The position numbers and the translations under genes are program-made. This document shows positions 35,587 through 44,075 of a DNA stretch of 64,000 nucleotides, in pieces. Numbering within the stretch: position 1 is the first letter of the stretch; each line of letters starts with the position of its first letter. The notes beneath the pieces were generated by a model. That model saw only the letters and a list, made by a program, of their open reading frames with translations. It did no database searches and was not told where the DNA came from. This DNA is from Thermophilibacter provencensis (GTDB lineage: Bacteria > Actinomycetota > Coriobacteriia > Coriobacteriales > Atopobiaceae), in the NCBI RefSeq assembly GCF_030372065.1, contig NZ_JAUDEA010000005.1:84778-148777 (forward strand). The letters run 5' to 3'.

Positions 35587-36885
35587 ATGAGTCACACCAC
35601 CGTCACGAGAAGGTCGCTCATAGCGAGCGCCGTTGCCCTTCTCGGCCTTGGTCTCATACCTAACGCTGCGCTGGCCGACCCGACCACCGAGGAGCTCCAG
35701 GCACAGCTCGAGGAGGCGCGCTCCCAGCTTGAGGCGATGGGCAACAGCCTTGCCTCCTATCAGAACGAGCTTGCCTCGCAGTCCGAGGCCCTTGAGGTCA
35801 CGCGCTCGGACATCTTTAACACCGAGACGCAGATCAGCGAGACCCAGACCCAGCTCGACGCCGCGAAGGCAGTGCTCTCTGGTCGCATGAGCGACTCCTA
35901 CAAGGCTGGTGCCGGCTCCACCCTCGACATCCTCCTGGGTGCCAAGAGCGTGGAGGAACTTGCGAGCCGCGTCTACTACCTCGACAAGCTCAGCGAGTCC
36001 GATGCCGCCACCATAGCTCAGGTCAACGCGCTCGCCACGCAGCTCCAAGAGCAGCATGACTCCCTGGTTGCCCAGCAGGAGGACCAGGAGGCCAAAATCG
36101 AGGAGACGCAGAAGAACCTTGACGACTATCAGGCCGAGGTTGCCGCTGCGCAGAGCTACTACGCCTCGCTTGACGGCCAGGTTCAGGAGCGTCTTGCCCA
36201 GGAGGCTGCCGAGGAGGCGGCCCGTCAGGCGGAGGAGCGCGAGCCCTCCGCGGGTGCCCAGAACACCGGCATCGCAAACGCGGTGACCGCGATTCAGGAA
36301 TCCACCTCAAACCAGGGTACGAGCCAGCAGGCACCTGTCGATGACGACGCGGATGCCGAGGAGCCGGATGACGGCGATAAGGAGCAAGAGACTCCTGAGG
36401 TCGATCCCGAGCCGGAGCCCGATCCTGAACCTGAACCTGAGCCCGAACCTGAGCCGGAGCCCGAACCTGAGCCTGACACGAGCTCGCCGGGGGTGTCGCA
36501 TCCGGGGATCGTCTCCTGTGCCGCATCGCTCATCGGAAAGCCTTACAAGCAGTGGTGGACCGGTGTCAACTATGGTCCCAACGCCGACGGCTACGATTGC
36601 TGCGGCCTCGTTGCCACGGCGTATCGTCTTGCCGGCTACAGCCTCCCTGCGTATCAGGCCCCCGTTGCCTCCATCATGGCCTCCATTCAGAGCCGTGGTA
36701 ACTGGAAGAGCTGCAACCTCTCCAACTATCAGAGCGTGCTCGCCCCTGGCGACGTTATCGTCTGCTCCACGGGTCACGTTGCCATCTATGCCGGTGGCAA
36801 CCAGATGATCCACGCCCCGGCGCCCGGTGGCTATGTCTGCTATGCGACCGTCTACGCGTGCATCGGCGGAGGTTTTGGCGGCTGA
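35587..36885 (+). CDS. Secreted NlpC/P60 endopeptidase with coiled coil (second of tandem pair)
   Basis: 432 residues from ATG 35587 after AGGAGGACATGAG. A twin-arginine-free signal (RRSLIASAVALLGLG, ending near ALA-DP) is followed by a coiled coil similar to the preceding protein: both share EELASR then YYLDK. A linker of about ten Pro-Glu repeats leads to NlpC/P60 with YDCCGLVATAY and GHVAIYAG. The Cys-Cys at the active site is a difference from its neighbour (CSG). The pair probably arose by duplication. Confidence 0.93.
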   Translation: MSHTTVTRRSLIASAVALLGLGLIPNAALADPTTEELQAQLEEARSQLEAMGNSLASYQNELASQSEALEVTRSDIFNTETQISETQTQLDAAKAVLSGRMSDSYKAGAGSTLDILLGAKSVEELASRVYYLDKLSESDAATIAQVNALATQLQEQHDSLVAQQEDQEAKIEETQKNLDDYQAEVAAAQSYYASLDGQVQERLAQEAAEEAARQAEEREPSAGAQNTGIANAVTAIQESTSNQGTSQQAPVDDDADAEEPDDGDKEQETPEVDPEPEPDPEPEPEPEPEPEPEPEPDTSSPGVSHPGIVSCAASLIGKPYKQWWTGVNYGPNADGYDCCGLVATAYRLAGYSLPAYQAPVASIMASIQSRGNWKSCNLSNYQSVLAPGDVIVCSTGHVAIYAGGNQMIHAPAPGGYVCYATVYACIGGGFGG

Positions 36886-38474
36886 TGTTCCAGCGAGGGG
36901 AGTCGACTTCCAACGAGCCCGTTCGAAGGCGCTTCTCGCGACGCTTTCAGGTGAGCCTTGTTGCCGAGGGCGCCCTCGTCGGCCTGTTTGGCGGGGGCGT
37001 CGTCACGCTGTACCGTCTTGCCCTGAGCGGCGCCGAGGGGCTGCTCAGGGGCATCATCTCTCAGATTTCCAACAGCCCTCTGCTCATTGCCTGCTGGTTT
37101 GCGGTTCTGGCTCTCATCCTTGTGATCGTGTCCCGACTCCTGCTCTGGGAACCCGCCACGTCCGGCTCGGGAATCCCTCAGGTTGACGCTGAGGTTGAGG
37201 GCGCGCTTGACGCTCCCTGGAAGCACGTCATACCCGCCAAGTTTCTTGAGGGGACTCTGCTCACCTTTGCCGGTCTGTCCATGGGAAGAGAGGGCCCCTC
37301 TGTCCAGCTGGGAGGCATGTCCGGCAAGGCTGTCTCACGTGCCCTTGGAAGAAAGAGGGGAGAGGAGCGTCTCCTCGTTACCTGCGGTGCCGCTGCCGGT
37401 ATGTCCGCGGCCTTTCATGCCCCCTTTACCGGCGTGCTCTTTGCGCTCGAGGAGATTCACAAGCAGTTCTCGGCTCCGCTCATCATTTCCGTAATGTGCT
37501 CCGCAGTGGTGTCCGACCTTCTCGTTTCGCAGGTGGTGGGCCTGAGCCCGGTCCTTGACCTCTCGCTCGCCCAAAACCTCCCGCATGTCACGTACCCGCT
37601 CGTGATCGTCCTCGGCGTGCTCTGCGGCCTTGTTGGCGCGCTTCACAATCGCGGCATGTTCGCCGTTCAGGACCTGTTCTCCCACGTGAGGTCGCATCTT
37701 CCCTACGCTCGTCTCGCCCTGCCCTTTGCTCTTGCGGGGGTTGCGGCGTTTGCGTGGCCCGACCTTCTCTGCGGGGGAGAGGCGATAGTCGAGCAGCTGC
37801 TCTCACCTGCCGGGATGACGCTTGGTGCAATTCTCGGGCTCCTTTTGGGCAAGTATGCCCTTACCGCCATCTGCTTTGGGTCGGGGGCGCCTGGTGGCAC
37901 GCTCTATCCGCTCGTGGTCATGGGCGGGCTCTTTGGAGGCCTGTTCTTTGTTCTTGTTGGCAATGCCTTTGGAATAGAACAGGCGTTCTTCCTCAATTTT
38001 GTCGCACTTGGTGTGGCCGGTCTTTTCTCTGGCGTTGTCAGGGCACCTGTCACCGCGGTGATTCTTGTCTTTGAGCTCACCGGCTCGCTTGACGCGCTGC
38101 TCTCGGTCTCGCTGGTCTCGATCCTTGCCTTTGTGACGGCGAGCCTTACGGATACGGATGCCTTCTACGAGCATCTCCTTAAGCCGTTTCTTGCTCAGGC
38201 GTCTCGCTCGCGCCACGAGGCTGCCGAGCGCAAGGACCTTGGGTCCATTCGCGTTGGCGCAGGGGCGCGCATCGAGGGAATGTGCGTGAGGGACGTTCCG
38301 TGGCCCGATGGAATACGCATTGTTGTGATTCATCGCGCCGGGGACGAGCTCATTCCAACGGGGGAGACTGTCGTTCATGCCATGGACGAGCTTCTCTTCA
38401 TAGCCGGCGAAAGCGCCACGGACGATGCCCGGATGAAGCTCGGGCTCATGTGCGAGCCGCGGGTTAGGTCGTAG
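36885..38474 (+). CDS. ClC-family chloride channel/transporter with TrkA-C domain
   Basis: 529 residues; ATG 36885 shares one base with the previous stop. ClC motifs GSGIPQ, GREGPSVQLGG (with the gating Glu) and GSGAPGGTLYPL are present, with AAFHAPFTGVLFALEE between. Ten or more membrane helices fit. The last ~90 residues form a TrkA-C-like regulatory domain (EGMCVRDVPWPDGIRIVVI). The gating Glu favours a chloride/proton exchanger. Being coupled to wall hydrolase genes has no clear reason. Confidence 0.92.
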   Translation: MFQRGESTSNEPVRRRFSRRFQVSLVAEGALVGLFGGGVVTLYRLALSGAEGLLRGIISQISNSPLLIACWFAVLALILVIVSRLLLWEPATSGSGIPQVDAEVEGALDAPWKHVIPAKFLEGTLLTFAGLSMGREGPSVQLGGMSGKAVSRALGRKRGEERLLVTCGAAAGMSAAFHAPFTGVLFALEEIHKQFSAPLIISVMCSAVVSDLLVSQVVGLSPVLDLSLAQNLPHVTYPLVIVLGVLCGLVGALHNRGMFAVQDLFSHVRSHLPYARLALPFALAGVAAFAWPDLLCGGEAIVEQLLSPAGMTLGAILGLLLGKYALTAICFGSGAPGGTLYPLVVMGGLFGGLFFVLVGNAFGIEQAFFLNFVALGVAGLFSGVVRAPVTAVILVFELTGSLDALLSVSLVSILAFVTASLTDTDAFYEHLLKPFLAQASRSRHEAAERKDLGSIRVGAGARIEGMCVRDVPWPDGIRIVVIHRAGDELIPTGETVVHAMDELLFIAGESATDDARMKLGLMCEPRVRS

Positions 38475-38541
38475 GCACGCTGAGCCAACGTATGCCGTCC
38501 TTCGGCGAGGGTGCGAAAGCTGTGAAGCAAAGTGAGGCTGC

Positions 38542-38578
38542 GGCCGCGAGCGCAGGGGGAGTGCGCTTGCGGCCTTCT
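38542..38578 (+). terminator. Terminator after the ClC gene
   Basis: A 13-bp stem (GGCCGC-G-AGCGCA with TGCGCT-T-GCGGCC, one G-T pair) is followed by TTCT. It lies 68 bp past the stop. Confidence 0.55.
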
Positions 38579-38598
38579 AGAATTCGTCATAATTGCTA

Positions 38599-38645
38599 CT
38601 TTACATAAGATATATTATCACGGTTTTGGAGATTCTTATGTAAAG
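38599..38645. repeat. AT-rich inverted repeat CTTTACATAAGA
   Basis: Perfect 12-bp arms at 38599-38610 and 38634-38645 with a 23-base middle. It stands out in base composition from its GC-rich surroundings and lies between the convergent ClC and trxB genes. Confidence 0.7.
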
Positions 38646-38659
38646 CGATGTGAGCCGCT

Positions 38660-39610
38660 CTAACCCTCTATCGGCCTACCGAGGTACGCGGCTGCGGCGG
38701 AGGCCGCAATCGCTCCGTCAGAGGCTGCCGTTACGATCTGTCTCAGAGGCTTTGAGCGCGCGTCTCCGGCAACAAACAATCCGGGCACGGTGGTTGCCAT
38801 GCGCTCGTCGGTTATCGCGTAGCCGCTCTCGTCGAGCTCTACAAGATCCTTGATGAGCTCAGTCTCGGGCACGCGGCCCACAAGGACGAAGACGCCAAAG
38901 GAGCCCTCGTCGTACGTCTCGACATACGTTGAGCCGGTCTGGTTGTCCCTGAGCTCAATTTCGGTGAGAAGATCGTTGCCGCGTACCGCGACGACGCTCG
39001 TCATGAGGCGAATCTCCACCTTCTCGTTACGCTCAAGCTCACGCACGACGGCCGTCTGGGCCCTCAGGTGGTCCTTGCGCACAATAAGCGTGACCTTGCT
39101 CGCCAGACGAGCCAGGAACAGCGCCTCCTCGGCGGCCGAGTTTCCTCCGCCAATTACGAACACCTGTTTGTTTCTATAGAACATGCCGTCGCAGGTAGCG
39201 CAGTACGAGACGCCATGCCCGGCAAACTGTTCCTCGCCCTCAAAGCCAGCTCGGCGGGGCTGTGCGCCGGCGGCGAGAATGACCGATGCGGCGTCATACG
39301 CGGCTCCGGAGGCGCTCACGAGGAAGCGGCCGATGCTCTTGTCGTGGGCAATTGAGCTCACCACGTCCATCTCAACCTGAGCGCCCAGGTCAACCGCCTG
39401 GGAGCGCATGGCCTCGGTAAGCGAGTAGCCGTCTGCATGGGGAACTCCCGGGTAGTTATCAATCTCGCTCGTGAGAATGACCTGACCGCCAAACGCCTCT
39501 CGCTCAAGGGTGACGGCGTCAAGAAGCGAGCGCTGGGCGTAGATGGCGGCGGTGAGGCCGGCGGGGCCACCACCAATGATGACCAGTTCCTTTGCTATGG
39601 GCTGGGACAT
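38660..39610 (-). CDS. trxB: Thioredoxin reductase
   Basis: 316 residues from ATG 39610 (GGGGAGAG ahead). FAD motif IIGGGPAGLTAAIYA, redox pair CATC (YCATCDGMF), NADPH motif IGGGNSAAEEALFLA and the C-terminal FVAGDARSKPLRQIVTAASDG. It reduces thioredoxin with NADPH. No trx gene is adjacent. It is transcribed in line with dut and nrdR upstream. Confidence 0.95.
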   Translation of the reverse strand: MSQPIAKELVIIGGGPAGLTAAIYAQRSLLDAVTLEREAFGGQVILTSEIDNYPGVPHADGYSLTEAMRSQAVDLGAQVEMDVVSSIAHDKSIGRFLVSASGAAYDAASVILAAGAQPRRAGFEGEEQFAGHGVSYCATCDGMFYRNKQVFVIGGGNSAAEEALFLARLASKVTLIVRKDHLRAQTAVVRELERNEKVEIRLMTSVVAVRGNDLLTEIELRDNQTGSTYVETYDEGSFGVFVLVGRVPETELIKDLVELDESGYAITDERMATTVPGLFVAGDARSKPLRQIVTAASDGAIAASAAAAYLGRPIEG

Positions 39611-39675
39611 GTCTCTCCCCTTTCATCGGGCATTTCTCTTGGGATACCCTGAACTCCCCCATCCTAGTCATAAAT

Positions 39676-39709
39676 GAGAGGCGGCGACCAACATTTAGAC
39701 CGCCGCCTC
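39676..39709 (-). terminator. Terminator of the nrdR-dut unit
   Basis: GAGGCGGCG and CGCCGCCTC pair around a 14-base loop; on the reverse strand the stem is followed by TCATTTAT. It lies just after the dut stop. Confidence 0.65.
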
Positions 39710-39734
39710 ACATCAACTTATGTTTGGTTGTGCC

Positions 39735-40181
39735 CTATACACCGCTCGAGCCAAAGCCGCCGGCGCCGCGGTCGGTCTCGTCAAGCTCGTCGACCTCGCG
39801 GAGCGTCACAACGGGGACGCGCTGAATGACGAGCTGTGCGATGCGCTCGCCGCGCTCGATGGTGATCTCGCTCTCATTGTCGAGGTTAACGGCGCACACC
39901 TTGAGCTCTCCGCGATAATGGGCGTCGATGAGCCCGGGCGTGTTGGCCATCGAGAGGCCCTTCTTGAGGGCAAGTCCGCTGCGGGGCTGGACAAACCCCG
40001 CGTATCCCTCGGGGATGGCGATCGCAAGGCCGGTGGAGATGAGCCGACGCTCATGGGGCGCGAGCGTCACGCTCTCGTTGGCCCTCAGGTCAAGTCCCGC
40101 ATCGCCCTCATAGGCGTACGTGGGGAGCTCGACCGTGGGGTCGAGCCTCTTGATGGGCAGGTCAATCCTGTTGTCAGTCAT
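39735..40181 (-). CDS. dut: dUTP diphosphatase
   Basis: 148 residues with all five trimeric dUTPase motifs: AGLDLRA, PRSGLA, NTPGLIDAHYRGEL, RIAQLV and the C-terminal RGAGGFGSSG. It removes dUTP and gives dUMP for thymidylate synthesis. It overlaps the nrdR stop by 8 bases, linking nucleotide-pool upkeep with control of ribonucleotide reductase. Confidence 0.96.
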   Translation of the reverse strand: MTDNRIDLPIKRLDPTVELPTYAYEGDAGLDLRANESVTLAPHERRLISTGLAIAIPEGYAGFVQPRSGLALKKGLSMANTPGLIDAHYRGELKVCAVNLDNESEITIERGERIAQLVIQRVPVVTLREVDELDETDRGAGGFGSSGV

Positions 40182-40623
40182 TAAGGCTCCTCAGCTCCTC
40201 GCTGAACTCGTCAACGTCCTTGAAGTCGCGGTACACGGAGGCAAAGCGAACATAGGCGACCTTGTCTACGGAAACCAGGCGCTTGAGAACCATGCTCCCC
40301 AGGTCAACGGAGGAAATCTCCATGATGCCGCCGTCTCTGAGCTCGGACTCTATGCTGTCGATCAGGGCGGTGAGCTCGGACATCGCAATGTCGCGCTTCA
40401 CCGTGGCGGTAACGAGGCCCCTCATGAGCTTCTGCCGGTCAAAGGGCTCCTTGTGCCCGTCGCGCTTGATGACGACGAGGGGCATCTCCTCGCAGCGCTC
40501 ATAGGTGGTGAACCTGAACCCGCACTTGGTGCACTCGCGGCGCCTCCGAATGGCATCGTTGCCCTCGGAAGGCCTTGAGTCAACTACCTTGGACTCCTCG
40601 CACCCGCATTTTGGACAGCGCAT
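40174..40623 (-). CDS. nrdR: Transcriptional repressor NrdR
   Basis: 149 residues from ATG 40623 after GAGGAGG. Zinc ribbon CPKCG and CTKCGFRFTTYER, then an ATP-cone (VVIKRDGHKEPFDRQKLMRG). NrdR senses ATP/dATP and represses ribonucleotide reductase operons. No nrd genes lie in this window, so its targets are elsewhere. The longer frame to 40704 lacks a binding site. Confidence 0.96.
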   Translation of the reverse strand: MRCPKCGCEESKVVDSRPSEGNDAIRRRRECTKCGFRFTTYERCEEMPLVVIKRDGHKEPFDRQKLMRGLVTATVKRDIAMSELTALIDSIESELRDGGIMEISSVDLGSMVLKRLVSVDKVAYVRFASVYRDFKDVDEFSEELRSLND

Positions 40624-40725
40624 GAAACCTCCTCGAAGACCGCTCCCATGAGAAGGTATCACAAAACGTTTATTCCCTGCGCAGGGATGCCGGCGAGTAA
40701 CCATATGGAAAGGCGATCTTGAGCC

Positions 40726-41178
40726 TCAGTTTGCCCGTGCTGCAGGAACGATGAGCTTCTGCCCGGGAACAAGGGCCTTCTCGTCCAGCCCGTTGCGCTC
40801 GACGATCCAGCTCACGACCTCAGACGTTGAGCAGCCGCTGAGGTCAGCATTTTCGGCAATGCCCCAGAGGGTGTCTCCATCGCCAACGACGACTTCCTGC
40901 GTGGGCGTCTCGGACAGCGTTGCGGCGCTCGAGCTTGCGGCAAGCGCGTCAGTGATGAGCGACGCCAGGCACAGCACCAGAAGGAGCGAGAAGAACGAGA
41001 GGGCGAGCAGTGCACTCTGGGAGCGAGAGAGGCCGGCGCGCCCCGCCCGGGCACTGTTGCGCGAGCGCGGGCTCCCTGCGGGGCGACCGCCCTCGATGAG
41101 CACGAGCGTGGGACCACATTCGGAGAGGGCCGCCGTTCCGTCAAAGGCAGGCGTGCGGAGTGCGTGTGCGTAGGTCAT
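40726..41178 (-). CDS. YneA-like membrane LysM protein, probable SOS division inhibitor
   Basis: 150 residues from ATG 41178 (AAAGGGGAC ahead). One membrane segment (about 57-80, LLALSFFSLLLVLCLASLI) and a C-terminal LysM domain (VVVGDGDTLWGIAENA). This membrane-plus-LysM layout, and transcription divergent from lexA with a LexA box in its promoter spacer, match Bacillus YneA, which delays division during DNA damage. The N-terminal ~55 residues are polar and longer than in YneA. Confidence 0.75.
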   Translation of the reverse strand: MTYAHALRTPAFDGTAALSECGPTLVLIEGGRPAGSPRSRNSARAGRAGLSRSQSALLALSFFSLLLVLCLASLITDALAASSSAATLSETPTQEVVVGDGDTLWGIAENADLSGCSTSEVVSWIVERNGLDEKALVPGQKLIVPAARAN

Positions 41179-41245
41179 CGTTGTCCCCTTTCGTTTGTGT
41201 TCGGGACAGTTATACCGGGCATGCCGGACAGATCGAGCTGCATTG

Positions 41246-41259
41246 AGAACACCTGTACC
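41246..41259. promoter_or_regulatory. Weak LexA-type box
   Basis: AGAACACCTGTACC keeps GAAC and GTAC at the right spacing. It lies downstream of the yneA-like promoter. Confidence 0.35.
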
Positions 41260-41260
41260 C

Positions 41261-41288
41261 ATTATGAACGTACTTATGTTCGTGTCAA
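41261..41288 (-). promoter_or_regulatory. Promoter of the yneA-like gene with LexA box
   Basis: On the reverse strand a perfect TTGACA (41288-41283) and CATAAT (41266-41261) are 16 bp apart. The LexA-type box CGTACTTATGTTCG (41269-41282, one mismatch to CGAACN4GTTCG) fills the spacer. Confidence 0.7.
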
Positions 41289-41295
41289 GAAGAAA

Positions 41296-41335
41296 CGAAC
41301 AGATGTTTGCGAGATTGACGGAACTGATGTATCAT
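41296..41335 (+). promoter_or_regulatory. lexA promoter with LexA boxes
   Basis: TTGCGA (41307-41312) and TATCAT (41330-41335) are 17 bp apart. CGAACAGATGTTTG (41296-41309) overlaps the -35, and the weaker GGAACTGATGTATC (41320-41333) overlaps the -10. This fits LexA self-repression. Confidence 0.65.
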
Positions 41336-41360
41336 CTGGAAAACGACAAAGGAGGTAGCC

Positions 41361-42017
41361 ATGGCACGCGGGAAGCTCGGCAAGCGTCAGCTCGCCATCT
41401 ATGACTTCATCAGGAGCTATACGGACGAGCACGGCTATCCGCCCTCGGTGCGAGAGATCGGCGCCGCCGTGGGCCTGGCCTCGCCCTCTACCGTTCACAT
41501 GCACCTCAAGGTGCTCGAGGAGCAGGGTCTCATCAAGCGTGACTCAAAGAAGCCTCGCACCATCGAGGTCATGAACAAGCGGGATTCCCCCGATGACTCT
41601 ACCCAGAGCCTCGCTCAGGTGAGCCAGGACGTTTCGCACAATGCGATATCGCTTCCGCTTGTTGGTCGCGTGGCGGCGGGGACGCCCATCTTGGCCGAGC
41701 AGAACATCGAGGATACGCTCACGCTTCCCACCTCAATCGTTGGCGACTCCAGCTCGTTCATTCTTCGCGTGCGCGGCGAGTCGATGATCAACGCCGGCAT
41801 TTTCGACGGGGACTACATCGTGGTCAAGGAGCAGAGCGACGCGCATGACGGAGAGATCGTCGTCGCCCTCATTGATGACTCCGCCACGGTTAAGACGTTC
41901 TATCGTGAGCGCGGGCGCATTCGCCTCCAGCCCGAGAACGACACCATGTCTCCCATCTACGTTGAGAACCCCACCATTCTCGGCAGGGTCACGGCGCTCA
42001 TCCGCGCCGTCTCGTAA
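41361..42017 (+). CDS. lexA: LexA repressor
   Basis: 218 residues, ATG after AAAGGAGG. Winged helix KRQLAIYDFIRSYTDEHGYP with PSVREIGAAVGLASPSTVH. Self-cleavage site Ala106-Gly107, catalytic Ser141 (GESM) and Lys178 (ATVKTF). RecA filaments trigger cleavage and release SOS genes. Boxes are seen at its own promoter, the yneA-like gene and recA. The DUF1624 gene follows after 3 bp and may be cotranscribed. Confidence 0.97.
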   Translation: MARGKLGKRQLAIYDFIRSYTDEHGYPPSVREIGAAVGLASPSTVHMHLKVLEEQGLIKRDSKKPRTIEVMNKRDSPDDSTQSLAQVSQDVSHNAISLPLVGRVAAGTPILAEQNIEDTLTLPTSIVGDSSSFILRVRGESMINAGIFDGDYIVVKEQSDAHDGEIVVALIDDSATVKTFYRERGRIRLQPENDTMSPIYVENPTILGRVTALIRAVS

Positions 42018-42020
42018 CAG

Positions 42021-42776
42021 ATGACCTCCGATACCTCGCCCTCGGACGCGCCCCAGAGTGGGCGCGTCGGCATCTTTGACCTTCTCCGGGGTTTCTCCGT
42101 AGTGTCGATGGTGCTCTTTCACCTCTGCTACGACCTCAAGTTCCTAGGCGGCGTCGAGCTCGCCTGGTTTGAGCCGCCCTTGCAAGATATCTGGAGATGC
42201 AGCATCTCCTGGACGTTTCTCGCCATTGCGGGATGCATGTTCACGTTCTCCCGCTCAAACCTCAGGCGTGCGCTCCAGTACGGCGGCGTCGCGCTCGCCA
42301 TCTGGGTTGTCACGAGCGTGGCCTCGGTGGACACGCCCATCTCCTTTGGCATCATCTACTGTATGGCCGCCTGCACGCTCGTCACAGAGCTTCTGAGGAG
42401 GCTTGGCGTGACCCCGCGCGGCTATGCCGCGGCAGGCGCCCTCTTCGTTGCGTTTCTCGCCCTCCAGGGGCTCTCTGATGGCACCGTGCTCTTTGGGACC
42501 GTCGTAATGCCTTCTGAGGCGTATCGGAGCGAGCTCCTCTCATGGCTTGGGCTGCCGGGCCCGGGGTTCTCCTCGGGCGACTACTATCCGCTTCTCCCCT
42601 ACCTGCTCGTCTACCTCTTGGGCGTTGCGCTCGGCAACGCGTGGCGGTCTCGTGGCTACCCGGAGTGGGCGCGCAACGCGCATTTTGCGCCACTCTCGTT
42701 TGTGGGGAGGCACGCTCTCGCCATCTACGTGCTGCACCAGCCGCTGCTACTCGTTCTCTGCGGCCTTCTCGCCTGA
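42021..42776 (+). CDS. DUF1624 (heparan-alpha-glucosaminide acetyltransferase-like) membrane protein
   Basis: 251 residues with about six to seven membrane segments. The opening GIFDLLRGFSVVSMVLFHLCYDL with its DxxRG and His is the DUF1624 signature, related to acyltransferase-3 proteins. It may acylate or move surface sugars; no substrate is known. Its 3' end overlaps the convergent hflX gene by 30 bp, and the C-terminus YVLHQPLLLVLCGLLA is typical for the family. Confidence 0.85.
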   Translation: MTSDTSPSDAPQSGRVGIFDLLRGFSVVSMVLFHLCYDLKFLGGVELAWFEPPLQDIWRCSISWTFLAIAGCMFTFSRSNLRRALQYGGVALAIWVVTSVASVDTPISFGIIYCMAACTLVTELLRRLGVTPRGYAAAGALFVAFLALQGLSDGTVLFGTVVMPSEAYRSELLSWLGLPGPGFSSGDYYPLLPYLLVYLLGVALGNAWRSRGYPEWARNAHFAPLSFVGRHALAIYVLHQPLLLVLCGLLA

Positions 42777-44075
42777 GGCGACCTCGGCGTCGCAGCGGTA
42801 GGGCTCAAGCGTGGCTGCCATGCGGGCGTCCGCCTTCACCGTTGCGAGCAGGCCGTCCTGCACGTAGCGCTCGCGCATGACCTGGCAGCGCTCGTGCACC
42901 ATCTTCATGAGAAGCCCCTTGTCGTAGGGAACGAGCGCGGTGAGCGTGACACTTCCGTTTGCGGCCTCCTGAGCGATGCGATAGAGCAGGCCCCGTACGC
43001 CTTGACCGTCAAGGGCGGAGATGGGCTGCGCGTCCGGGTGCGCGAGAAGCGCCTCTCGCTTGGCATCCTCGTTGAGCAGGTCGCACTTGTTGAGCACGGT
43101 CACGCATCGGATGTCCGCGGCGCCAATGTCGGCCAGCACCGACCTCACAGCAGCTATCTCGAGCTCCCGGTGGGGATCTGAGGCGTCAGCGACAAGAAGG
43201 ACGAGGTCGGCGGCCCTGACCTCGGCAAGCGTCGACTTGAAGGACTCAACGAGCATGGTGGGGAGCTTCTGGATGAAGCCGACCGTGTCCGTGATGGTGA
43301 CCTTGCGCCCCTCCTCGAGGTCGAGCGCTCGCGTGGTGGGGTCAAGGGTCGCGAAGAGCTCGTCGCGCACGTAGACGTTCGAGCCCGTGAGGCGGTTGAG
43401 CAGCGTGGACTTGCCGGCATTGGTGTAGCCGACGAGGGCAACGCGATAGACGCCCGAGTCCCAGCGGGCCTTGCTCTGCACGCCCCTCCTTCGGTCCAGC
43501 CGCTCGAGCTCACGACGCAGCGTTGAGATTCGCGCGCGCACGAGGCGGCGGTCAACCTCGAGCTGGCTCTCGCCCTGACCGAAGCGGCTGCCGATGCCCC
43601 CTCGCGTCTGCTCGCCCACGAGGTGGCTCCACATGCCCCTGAGGCGCGGCAGGACGTACTGCAGCTGGGCGAGCTGAACCTGGAGCCTACCCTCGTGCGT
43701 CTTGGCGTGAACGCCAAAGATATCGAGGATGAGCGCGGTCCTGTCGATGATCTTGACCGGCTCGCCAACGATCTTCTCGAGGTTGGCCTGCTGTGAGGGC
43801 GTGAGCTCATCATCGAAGATGACCACGTCGGCATCGAGGTTGCGGACGTACGAGCAGAGCTCCTCGACCTTTCCCTTGCCGATGAACGTTTTGGGGACGG
43901 GGGCGTCCAGTCGCTGCGTTAGGGTGAGCACGACCTCTGCGCCGTCCGTCTCGGCAAGGCGTGCGAGCTCTGCGAGGGACTCCTCGCACGTCCACTCGGA
44001 GTTGCCGAGGTCAACGCCAACGAGTATCGCACGCTCCTTGACGGGGGCGGTTGAGATGGGCTTGAACCTAGGCAC
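42747..44075 (-). CDS. hflX: GTPase HflX
   Basis: 442 residues from GTG 44075, placed after GGAGGCGCCC and overlapping the miaA stop. The N-terminal HflX domain includes TFIGKGKVEEL, DDELTPSQQANLE and GGIGSRFGQGESQLE. The G domain has GYTNAGKST, DTVGFI and NKCD. HflX splits stalled 70S ribosomes. It follows miaA as in many bacteria where hfq lies between; no hfq is present here. Confidence 0.95.
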   Translation of the reverse strand: MPRFKPISTAPVKERAILVGVDLGNSEWTCEESLAELARLAETDGAEVVLTLTQRLDAPVPKTFIGKGKVEELCSYVRNLDADVVIFDDELTPSQQANLEKIVGEPVKIIDRTALILDIFGVHAKTHEGRLQVQLAQLQYVLPRLRGMWSHLVGEQTRGGIGSRFGQGESQLEVDRRLVRARISTLRRELERLDRRRGVQSKARWDSGVYRVALVGYTNAGKSTLLNRLTGSNVYVRDELFATLDPTTRALDLEEGRKVTITDTVGFIQKLPTMLVESFKSTLAEVRAADLVLLVADASDPHRELEIAAVRSVLADIGAADIRCVTVLNKCDLLNEDAKREALLAHPDAQPISALDGQGVRGLLYRIAQEAANGSVTLTALVPYDKGLLMKMVHERCQVMRERYVQDGLLATVKADARMAATLEPYRCDAEVASGEKAAENE

